This document shows positions 56,803-64,000 of a stretch of 64,000 bases of DNA, piece after piece; position 1 is the first letter of the stretch; the number at the start of each line of letters is the position of its first letter. The notes beneath the pieces were generated by a model. It saw only the letters and a program-made list of their open reading frames with translations, was not told the DNA's origin and made no database searches. Position numbers and translations under genes: made by a program. Origin of the DNA: Capronia americana (lineage: Eukaryota > Ascomycota > Eurotiomycetes > Chaetothyriales > Herpotrichiellaceae); assembly GCA_016110215.1 (NCBI GenBank), contig JADWQD010000010.1:1674001-1738000 (forward strand), written 5' to 3'.

Positions 56803-59800
56803 TTATCCCCTCCTCAAGAACCCACCCAACCCCACCTGACTCTGCATACTCAGCAAACTATCCGCGCGTTGGAACACATCTCCCTTGAAGAAACTATCTC
56901 CGTACGCTGAGGCCGGCGTACTCGGGATCATTGTCGCCGTCGTTGGCGTGAGCAGTGCGGAGGAAAACGAGGATGCACTCGTCGGCGTAGGCAGGGCTGA
57001 TGAACTACCTCCGGCTGCGCTGGTGGTGGGTAGTGTAGCCTGAGCAGCGGGGCCAAGTGCCGCGGAGAGGGGTGTCGCCGGCAGAGGAACGGAGACGGGG
57101 CTGATCCCATTGACAGTTGCACCGCTAGCAACGCTTGTCGACGATGCGGCGGGAATGACCATGCCGTTGAGCATTTTTGTCGCCGTGTTAGGGGCGTTGC
57201 CACTGCCTGACCCAGGTACGGGCGGTACGGGGACAAGCGGCGGCGGAAACGGGCTCTGCAGCGGATAGTTCGAGATCGTGGAAGCTGCCGAATTGAGCGG
57301 GTAGACCGACACATTAGCGCCATTCCCCATGTTCGTTCCCATGACGCTGTTATATCCGTTACTATTCACCACGCCACTGGGTGGTTGACCTGAGTTCGAC
57401 GCGCTGAAGACACTCGGCGGCGGCATTGCTGCAGCTGCACTGTCTGTCAAATACCTCCAGGGACTCGTCTCTATCAAGCGGCCCGCCTCACGACTGGCCT
57501 TCTGCACAGGCCTGAGCATGGTAATCAGCTCCTGCGACAGGAGTTTAAATGACTTGGCAATTCGCATTTCCGTCAAAAGTTCGATAAAGCCCATGAGGAA
57601 ATTCTTGCACAAGAGCCACAGCGAAGGATCGTTTCGACCGGTGCCCGCAACCACGTGGAAACTGGGATCCTTGAGACGCATGTTGACCAGTCTAATCTGT
57701 AAGGCCTCGCTGACGTCGATACACAGTTTGCAGCGGTATACAAGGGTCGACCAGAGATCGTGCACCGCCTTGGGCTGCCGATTCTCCTCCGCCGCCTCGA
57801 GACAGCGCAGGAATTGTGCTTTGGCAACTGGGATAGTCCGCAGCGCAGCATCATACGCCCTTGTTAGAGCGAGGAAGATCTGCTCGAAAACGGCTTCTTC
57901 TTGCGAATCGGTCATGCCTGTGGAGGGATTGACGCGGGCGACATACGAGTTCGCAGGCGGCAGACTGAAAACCTCGGCCGATCGGGGAGTGCTCGCCACA
58001 GAAGACGAACCCAGTCCGTTGATCATCCCGGCAGTCCGCGAACTCGATCGTGACCTCAACCCAGAACTCGAGGTCGAATTCAGGGTGCCACTGTTTGAAA
58101 AAGTCGCGGACGTGCCAGTCAGAATCCCTCCATTCAAAGTGGTTCCGGTCAAGTGGATCGGCGTTGGAAGTGGAGGTTGCACAGGATTCGGTTGATAAGC
58201 CGGGACGTTTTCAACCACTGGATGTTGAATGGCCGTGTCACTCCGCAATCTCCCAGCTTGTCTGGAGACCAAGTTTCTGTCTCGGGATGGGGTCACGGAT
58301 CTTACCAGCTGCAAAGGACTGGTATACTCCTCGGGGATTGTCTGGATGGGATGCGCGTTTCCGCTTGACATCTGTCTTCTATGACCCAGACCTTGTGTGA
58401 CTCTGACATCTGCCCCGAAGCTCTCAATGGCATTTCTGACTTCAATCATGCTTCCGTACAGTAGAAGCATGAGTGTCCGGACGTATCGAGCATCGGTCCC
58501 GGCGACGATTTTCTTGACGTTATCCTGCAGCTGTGCGGTTACGTGGGTATACGCCATGATACAGGTAGCACAATCCCTGCGGACGGTGTCCTCAATCTTT
58601 TCAACTGCGTCATGATCTGCCGTGTCCAATATGTCAGCTTGTTCCAAGGCTTCATTGAGTCGGTCGACGTGCGTCGAAGCATTGAAAAAGGTGAACTCCA
58701 GCGTACTCCTCCGTACGTCCTTCCCTCGGATGGCGGCAATGAGGCCCGAGATTTGTGGATGGATCTGGTAAAGGGCATACAGGATACCTTTGGCACCTTC
58801 GATGACGGGATTGTTCCATTCGGGCTCAACCTTGTGTTCAGGCAGACTGGAGAGCCGTTTCACAAAAGCGAGCCGATGTCTCCTGGGGTCGCGTGGACTG
58901 CTGGGACTCGACGAGCTGTTCCCACCAGGGGAAGACATTGCGCCGTTCCTTTTCAGAACGGAGCCGTGACTGAATCCTCGGAGGTGACTGTTCCGATTGA
59001 CCTTGAGTTCGTCAATACTGTCCAATTCAGGCCTCTCCTTCCGAAGCATGCCCATTCTCTTTTGTCGGGCCGCGGCAGATGCTTGTAAGACGCTTTCGCT
59101 GTTGCTCCGATTCCTTTCGTTGTTCTGACTGATCAGAGGGGCTATCCCGGGCCGTCGAAGTGCTATGGACGGTGCTCCAGACGCCATACGAAAGTGCGAG
59201 CGAGTTGGTACCGGCGGTGGATTGGCAATCGCCTGGATAGGCGATGACTTGTTGCCTTCCGATGCAGGCTCGACACTGTTAGTGCTCGGTATGACGGGGA
59301 ATCTGCTGCTGAGAGACCGTTTGAGAGGTTTTGGCGTCGTCTCCATTGGACTCTCATCGATTTGTAGAGATAGCTCGACATCAACAGGTGTGACGACTGG
59401 ATGCGCTTCCCTCAGATAGCGTTTGATCTCGCGGGTGATAGCCGTCTCCCTCTCGTGGTCCGTCATTTCCGAGAAGGAGACTTCGGATTCCTTCGCCTCA
59501 ACAATCTTCTTCAACTTGAAGCGCAAAGGGTTCTCGGCGATCTTCAATATCTGGAGTTTGGTCATTTCGCACAGCTCGGTCGGCAAATCCTCCACGCGGT
59601 TGTGTACTATTGAGAAGACTCGCAAGGACTTGAGATTCTTGATGTCGCCGGATATCTTGCGGACCTTGTTCCGACTAATATCCAGAATCTCCAGTTGATT
59701 GAGCTTGTATACTCCGCGCGGGATCTCCCTAAACACGTTCGATCGTATATTGAGATATCTCAGGTGCGAGCATTCGGAGAATCGCAGGGGGATGTGCCAG

Positions 59801-60318
59801 ATCTGATTGTGCGATAACGAGAGCCTTTCCACCTCGGTCTTGATCAGATCGACGACACTCTCTGGTAATCTTGCGATATTGGAGTGGCCCAGATCCAAGG
59901 TGAGCTTTGGCTTGACCACCTCACTGACCGCCTCACTCCCCGCGAGGGCATGTTCCGTATCTTGCCTGGCGTCGGCGACTTTCCTCCTGAATAGCTCGGT
60001 GGTATCCTCGAGTGACAACAGAAGTGGCTCACGACCATTGGTCATCTGCGTGGCAGGCTTCTCGTCCGCCTGGGGAAGTGTGTCATCCAAATTTGAAGTG
60101 GAGCCTCCTCTTTCTCCATTCAACCTAGTATTCTCGCTGACTGCCCGAGGTCGATCGTTGTCTTCATTCCGAAATGGCCGGCCTAGCCGGGAGGCGTCTT
60201 CAGGACGTAGCATGGTGCGTGAGGGAGGGTTGATGATGAGAGCGAGATCGGGCTCCATGATTTGGGACAGATTGGTATCTCTGAACCCAAGAGCAGAAGA
60301 AGTATCAATGGCCAGCAT
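56803..60318 (-). CDS. sog2: Sog2-like leucine-rich-repeat protein of the RAM pathway, 1171 aa
   Basis: Fungal Sog2, a scaffold of the RAM/MOR signalling network that controls cell polarity, separation and morphogenesis through the Cbk1/Orb6-type kinase. A single continuous frame. Residues about 138-275 are a leucine-rich-repeat domain (repeats such as LSLSHNQIWHIPLRF, LNIRSNVFREIPRGVYKL, LDISRNKVRKISGDI, FSIVHNRVEDLP). Then comes a Ser-rich linker and the RAM-signalling Sog2 domain at about residues 490-960, containing GAKGILYALYQIHPQISGLIA and the TRAYDAALRTIPVAKAQFLR helix. The C-terminal 200 residues are Ser/Thr/Gly/Pro-rich, with a final FFKGDVFQRADSLLSMQSQV block and LGGFLRRG. The ATG at 60316-60318 is the first in frame. 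The length is normal for filamentous fungi. Confidence 0.93.
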   Translation of the reverse strand: MLAIDTSSALGFRDTNLSQIMEPDLALIINPPSRTMLRPEDASRLGRPFRNEDNDRPRAVSENTRLNGERGGSTSNLDDTLPQADEKPATQMTNGREPLLLSLEDTTELFRRKVADARQDTEHALAGSEAVSEVVKPKLTLDLGHSNIARLPESVVDLIKTEVERLSLSHNQIWHIPLRFSECSHLRYLNIRSNVFREIPRGVYKLNQLEILDISRNKVRKISGDIKNLKSLRVFSIVHNRVEDLPTELCEMTKLQILKIAENPLRFKLKKIVEAKESEVSFSEMTDHERETAITREIKRYLREAHPVVTPVDVELSLQIDESPMETTPKPLKRSLSSRFPVIPSTNSVEPASEGNKSSPIQAIANPPPVPTRSHFRMASGAPSIALRRPGIAPLISQNNERNRSNSESVLQASAAARQKRMGMLRKERPELDSIDELKVNRNSHLRGFSHGSVLKRNGAMSSPGGNSSSSPSSPRDPRRHRLAFVKRLSSLPEHKVEPEWNNPVIEGAKGILYALYQIHPQISGLIAAIRGKDVRRSTLEFTFFNASTHVDRLNEALEQADILDTADHDAVEKIEDTVRRDCATCIMAYTHVTAQLQDNVKKIVAGTDARYVRTLMLLLYGSMIEVRNAIESFGADVRVTQGLGHRRQMSSGNAHPIQTIPEEYTSPLQLVRSVTPSRDRNLVSRQAGRLRSDTAIQHPVVENVPAYQPNPVQPPLPTPIHLTGTTLNGGILTGTSATFSNSGTLNSTSSSGLRSRSSSRTAGMINGLGSSSVASTPRSAEVFSLPPANSYVARVNPSTGMTDSQEEAVFEQIFLALTRAYDAALRTIPVAKAQFLRCLEAAEENRQPKAVHDLWSTLVYRCKLCIDVSEALQIRLVNMRLKDPSFHVVAGTGRNDPSLWLLCKNFLMGFIELLTEMRIAKSFKLLSQELITMLRPVQKASREAGRLIETSPWRYLTDSAAAAMPPPSVFSASNSGQPPSGVVNSNGYNSVMGTNMGNGANVSVYPLNSAASTISNYPLQSPFPPPLVPVPPVPGSGSGNAPNTATKMLNGMVIPAASSTSVASGATVNGISPVSVPLPATPLSAALGPAAQATLPTTSAAGGSSSALPTPTSASSFSSALLTPTTATMIPSTPASAYGDSFFKGDVFQRADSLLSMQSQVGLGGFLRRG

Positions 60319-60917
60319 CGGGAATGAGATTGATGCGGGAGGATTGCGACCGGCGCATCCACAGCATCGTCGAGGGAATTGTGGCGGAGGAAGGGAGCAG
60401 GCGAGGGCGTTGCTCGTCCACCATGCACTTGTCAGATTGTGAAATTCCCCCGCAGTCTGGATTTTATTTCGTGACGCTTGGACGGGGCCAGTCTCGTGGT
60501 GCGGGCTATCGCCGGGTCTTGTGATCGGTTTGCATTGTCATGAGGCGAGGGGCGAGTGAGGTGAGGCGTAGGACAAAGGGACCGTGACTGTCAATTGCAG
60601 AGGGAGGGTAATCAGTGTGCCCCCGAAGCCTGTTGAAGCGGTATGATGTGACGGAGACTGTGATGAGGACCAAATTGTTGCCGCCGGTCACTCCAGTGTG
60701 TCGGTGTGCTCAAATCAGTTGTCTCTCATCGATGCTTTGGCGCCGCGTCTGAAGAAGTTTGGGCACAAATGACCAAAGAGGTTAGCGTCCAGGAACCGGA
60801 CCAGGAACAGGCAAGGCTCCGGTGTTCCTGCAGCACGAGGCTGACAAGGCTGATATGAATGTCGCCACCCATCTGATGGCTTTGTCTTCTTATGTCTATG
60901 TCCCTATGTGCTGATCC
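60319..60917. other. intergenic region between SOG2 and TRIP4-like gene
   Basis: 600 nt between two minus-strand genes: presumed SOG2 promoter and leader, and the TRIP4-like 3' UTR. No coding frame supported. Confidence 0.5.
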
Positions 60918-62573
60918 TTAGCCGACCTCTTGTTGAGAGCCGTCCTCCATCAGCCTCGTCTCCGTCCCATAGCCATGCAGCCCGCCATCTAAGATCCATT
61001 GCTCATTGTCCTCGTTGTCATCCTGCACTCTTCGCCAGACACTCTTTCTCTCCGCCGCCCGGCCTTTTCCTTTGTCTGTTTCGACGTCCTCAGGCGCCTT
61101 CCATACTGGCCGGATCAGCTTCCCAGTATCCAGGAGGGGGTTATTGCTAAATGCGCCTTTCTTCCTGTCCAAGTTCAAATTCAAATGCTGATCTTCCATC
61201 TCTTCATCTTCCTCCTGATCTGCCTGCTCTGCTACCAGAGGAGCCGCTTTTTCCTGCCCATAAGTCTTCACCAGCTTCCCATTCTTGATGCTCATGCTCA
61301 TCACCGTCCGCTTCTTCTCCCACTCTGGCCGATTTGCCTCCTCCAGCTCCCGAAGGTACTTCTGTTGCTTCTTCAGCGCCGCAGCTCGCTGGACAGGGCT
61401 CATCCACTGCGTCGTTCCAGGAGTGAGCGTAGCATCGTAGTCGGCAGCTTCATCGTGCACACGAGTCCGTTGAGCGTTTTCACGCTGGAATGCCAGTAGC
61501 TTGTCTCGATGAGCTCGTGCCCGCGCTGCCGCAGACGACGCTTCGTCTCCCGAGGCGCTGTCCGGCGTTGAGCCACCGAAGATGGGTGTTCCACGTCCAG
61601 ATTGAGATTGGCCGGCGTTGTGAACAGCCATCTTCTCAATTCCACGTTCTTCTTTGAGCGCCTTGATCATGCTGTTGACCTGCTCTTTGCTTAGTATCGG
61701 TGAATCACAGAACGAGCACGGCTGCAGTCCCTCGAGCGCGCAGATGATCTTGCCGCAGTTGAGACAGTTCGGTGCCGTTGCAAAGAGCGGGTGTATCGAA
61801 GCATTGCAGGGACATCTTCTCCTCTCTTTGGATAGTGTTGGGTTCGTAGAGAGTTCAAGGGCCGCAATCGCTGCTGTCAAGTCTGCCACATTTGAGGTGG
61901 TGGTCGTAGCACTGTTTCTGTGCGGCGTGGAAGTGCCAGACTGGGGCTGTGAGAGACCGCCGTGCGCAGGCCGCTTGGCTTGCTTCGACTTCACATTCGC
62001 AAACCCGAAATCAGAGATTAGGTTCCCGGCCGCTGATGGAGGGAGCTTTGGCGATTTCTTGGCCGGTGATGCATCTCGGGAGGTGGCGGACGAGCGAGGC
62101 GTCGGCCCGCCTGTGCTGGGTTGGGGGACTTGAAGCGCCTCCGGAGTTGAGGACATCAGAGGAACATTCTGATCTCGCGAAGCGGGTCGCCTGCTGGGGG
62201 AGCCAAAGTCATTGTCGGTGTCGTAATGCTTGGTGTAACCGCCTCCGACGTCGCCGTAGCCTTCTGGACGGCGTGCTGGGCCCGGAGCATGGAGAGGCGC
62301 CTTCGCTTTCTTGGTGCCCTTCTTTTGCGGCTTGGGCACTCCGGTTTCAGCAGCGGTTGAGGTGTAAGGCTTCCCATTGCCACGTCGCGAATTGAACGAC
62401 GAGATAAATTCCAGCGCTTGCGGAGAATCGCCGAGTAAGTTCTTCAGATGTTCGCCGGCGGCATCCTTCGACAACGTCGACGAGTATGCGATCACTTCTT
62501 TGAGCGACTCATCGTCCAGCGGCAGCAGAAGCTGGAGCCGCGGTAGTGCCCAACTCTGCAAGTCGCCACTCAT
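60918..62573 (-). CDS. TRIP4/ASC-1-type zinc-finger protein (Rqt4-like), 551 aa
   Basis: Related to activating signal cointegrator 1 (TRIP4) and yeast Rqt4, a subunit of the ribosome-quality-trigger complex that splits collided ribosomes. A continuous frame. The N-terminus MSGDLQSWALPRLQLLLPLDDES resembles the family's helical start. The diagnostic C2HC5 zinc finger is at about residues 247-290: CPCNASIHPLFATAPNCLNCG, then ICALEGLQPCSFCDSPI. Around it lie Ser-rich and charged disordered regions. The C-terminus carries the DRKKGAFSNNPLLDTGKLIRPVWK-type block seen in fungal orthologues. I chose ATG 62571-62573 rather than the upstream 62642 in-frame start, because the conserved segment begins there and the extra 23 residues look like leader. 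Confidence 0.92.
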   Translation of the reverse strand: MSGDLQSWALPRLQLLLPLDDESLKEVIAYSSTLSKDAAGEHLKNLLGDSPQALEFISSFNSRRGNGKPYTSTAAETGVPKPQKKGTKKAKAPLHAPGPARRPEGYGDVGGGYTKHYDTDNDFGSPSRRPASRDQNVPLMSSTPEALQVPQPSTGGPTPRSSATSRDASPAKKSPKLPPSAAGNLISDFGFANVKSKQAKRPAHGGLSQPQSGTSTPHRNSATTTTSNVADLTAAIAALELSTNPTLSKERRRCPCNASIHPLFATAPNCLNCGKIICALEGLQPCSFCDSPILSKEQVNSMIKALKEERGIEKMAVHNAGQSQSGRGTPIFGGSTPDSASGDEASSAAARARAHRDKLLAFQRENAQRTRVHDEAADYDATLTPGTTQWMSPVQRAAALKKQQKYLRELEEANRPEWEKKRTVMSMSIKNGKLVKTYGQEKAAPLVAEQADQEEDEEMEDQHLNLNLDRKKGAFSNNPLLDTGKLIRPVWKAPEDVETDKGKGRAAERKSVWRRVQDDNEDNEQWILDGGLHGYGTETRLMEDGSQQEVG

Positions 62574-62983
62574 GTCGGCTTGCACAGAGATCTGCAGCCT
62601 GTTCTTTGTTCTACCTGCACCGAGCGAGCGACAAGTTTGCAATTCGGCTGAGTCTCAATTCCGACCCAATGGATATGGCGCGGGTTGAATATGGCCCAGC
62701 GAAATTGGTGGCGTGGGTTCGATGAGTCAGGGACACACACTTCGGGGATGTGGCGGACATATGCAATCGAGAATGGGAATATCCAGGCCCGGTTCCAGTA
62801 TTATCACTATGGAATTTGAGCTGCAACCGCCTTGAGAAAACATCTGGACGATTGAACCAGCGATACTTTACAATCATTACTAGGAGGCTAATACTGTGTT
62901 TGGTTGTCAAACCAGCGCCTGGAGGAAGCAAAAGTCGTCGGGTATGGGTCTCGTGTGCCGCTTGACGAATGCCATACCATTCA
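62574..62983. other. intergenic region between TRIP4-like and glucokinase genes
   Basis: 410 nt between two minus-strand genes; presumed promoter of the TRIP4-like gene and 3' UTR of glucokinase. No coding frame supported beyond shadow frames. Confidence 0.5.
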
Positions 62984-64000
62984 CTACAATGGCTGGTCTG
63001 CGTTGTGAGCGACCAGGGCAATGAGAGCAGCTCCGAGACCACTGCCATCCTTCGCCAGTCCAATCCTGATCCGCTTCTCCTCTTCACCGATCCCTTCAAT
63101 CTCTCTGAATGCTTCTCGGATGTACTCTTCGAAACCGGGGTAGTATTCGACCAGGCTGCCATCCACCCCGATGTCCACGGTCTCATCCTCTTGTAACTTG
63201 TTCGTCGACAGCACCACGCCACCGAGTGCAACTGCAGCGAGTCTCGCCGCGCGCTTACCGATCGCATGCACCAGCATCTTCACTGCCACACAATCCTCGG
63301 TGGAAGCCGCCTCAACTTTGAGCTCCTTCTCCAAGACCTGCTTGGTGATGCGCAGATGATCCGATTGGTCTTCCTCGACAATCGAGAGGAACGACGTGTC
63401 AATCCCCCACTGCTTAAATAGAGGACTGTCGTCAGCAACCGTTGTGGTACTTCTAATATCGTTGGTATGCGACGATTCGTCTTTGAACAGTGCCACCCCC
63501 GCGTCTGGATGCTGATATAGGCTCAACAGAGCTCGCCGCAGGATCTCACCCAGAAACATGCCGGATACCCGCTTCTCGAACATCTGGATGCCGGGGTTCA
63601 CCGAATCCTTGTCGAGGTCAACGTCATATTGAGTATTGGGGAGGACTTTGAGAGCGTTGTCGAAACTGCCCCATTCTGTGTTGATGACCATGAGCCCAGT
63701 CGACGCGTCGTAGTTTGCCGCACCTCCGGCAGCCTCGTCGATCTCCTTCATCTTCTTCACCCTGTCCAACTTCTCAACGTATGCGCCATTGGTTCCGGTG
63801 CCGAAGATGGCGCCAATCAACGTGCTGGTCTTGCCGGGCGAGGTATACGATCGTGCCATGAGGGTGCCGACCGTGTCATTGACCAGCGCTGCAACTCTCA
63901 CAGGGAGGCCAAGAGAATCTATCTCCTTCTGCAGCAGTTCGCAAACGTCCTCGCCCAAGGCTTCCTCGATGTTGAAGCCCTTTGTCCAGCGCATGAGTTT
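62984..64000 (-). CDS. glk1: glucokinase (hexokinase family), 5' part outside window
   Basis: Phosphorylates glucose in the first step of glycolysis, using ATP. The C-terminal 339 residues are in the window and the frame runs off the edge at 64000, so the N-terminal ATP-binding domain is missing. Visible hexokinase landmarks: RWTKGFNI with GEDVCELLQKEID, the catalytic-domain LVNDTVGTLMARSYTSPGKT (catalytic Asp), IFGTGTNGAYVE, INTEWGSFDNA, FEKRVSGMFLGEILRR and IGLAKDGSGLGAALIAL near the end. GEDVCELL and GLPVRVAALVNDTVGTLMAR favour glucokinase over the hexokinase branch. No intron is needed in the visible part. It is co-oriented with the TRIP4-like and Sog2 genes, with no sign of functional linkage. 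Confidence 0.93.
   Translation of the reverse strand, partial: KLMRWTKGFNIEEALGEDVCELLQKEIDSLGLPVRVAALVNDTVGTLMARSYTSPGKTSTLIGAIFGTGTNGAYVEKLDRVKKMKEIDEAAGGAANYDASTGLMVINTEWGSFDNALKVLPNTQYDVDLDKDSVNPGIQMFEKRVSGMFLGEILRRALLSLYQHPDAGVALFKDESSHTNDIRSTTTVADDSPLFKQWGIDTSFLSIVEEDQSDHLRITKQVLEKELKVEAASTEDCVAVKMLVHAIGKRAARLAAVALGGVVLSTNKLQEDETVDIGVDGSLVEYYPGFEEYIREAFREIEGIGEEEKRIRIGLAKDGSGLGAALIALVAHNADQPL

Noticed and set aside
62611..63267. 218-codon - strand frame overlapping glucokinase
   Set aside because: Lies in another phase of the conserved glucokinase C-terminus; Arg/Ser-rich shadow.

Overview
The window is nuclear DNA of a filamentous ascomycete (Pezizomycotina). The evidence is short GT-AG introns of about 50-110 nt with CTRAY-like branch sites, single-gene transcription units, GTCACCATG-type start contexts, and family members typical of these fungi: a Zn2Cys6 regulator, an arginine attenuator peptide, a Mug72-type reductase, Sog2, a Cut12-like protein and an NitA-like formate/nitrite transporter. 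The class (for example Eurotiomycetes versus Dothideomycetes) cannot be settled from the sequence alone.

Layout: tRNA-Gly(GCC) at 707-777 (+); methionine aminopeptidase 2 at 1667-3389 (-, six exons); an uncharacterised 617-residue membrane-anchored protein at 3625-5478 (-); a 945-residue membrane-anchored coiled-coil protein at 6938-9877 (+); the arginine-specific carbamoyl-phosphate synthase small subunit at 10952-12435 (+), preceded by a spliced uORF for the arginine attenuator peptide (10675-10911); a Zn2Cys6 regulator at 12770-14535 (-); a 5-kb stretch without a convincing gene; a basic Ser-rich 928-residue protein at 19543-22329 (+); Cdc123 at 23027-24394 (+); a formate/nitrite transporter at 26037-27137 (+); a Cut12-like spindle pole body protein at 27636-29063 (+); Sen1 helicase at 30194-36846 (-); a Dnf-type P4-ATPase at 37575-42338 (-); a 5.6-kb stretch without a convincing gene; a Mug72-like ketopantoate reductase fused to a low-complexity tail at 47981-50579 (+); a compact AP-1-like bZIP at 54022-54846 (+); Sog2 at 56803-60318 (-); a TRIP4/Rqt4-type zinc-finger protein at 60918-62573 (-); and a glucokinase cut by the window edge at 62984-64000 (-).

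This is mostly core housekeeping territory: translation initiation and quality control (MetAP2, Cdc123, TRIP4-like), RNA metabolism (Sen1), membrane asymmetry (P4-ATPase), morphogenesis signalling (Sog2), mitosis (Cut12-like), arginine and sugar metabolism. No biosynthetic cluster, complete transposon or CRISPR array was seen. The strongest regulatory structure is the arginine attenuator uORF, which I reconstruct as three exons including a 13-nt exon. Retaining either intron would remove the conserved C-terminal half of the peptide. Other points of interest are four tandem 7-residue Arg-x-Ser repeats in the P4-ATPase tail, three CCHC zinc knuckles after the Sen1 helicase core, and a KEN-box-like motif in the Cut12-like protein. 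Exon boundaries were derived by hand from reading frame, splice consensus and family conservation, not from transcript data.
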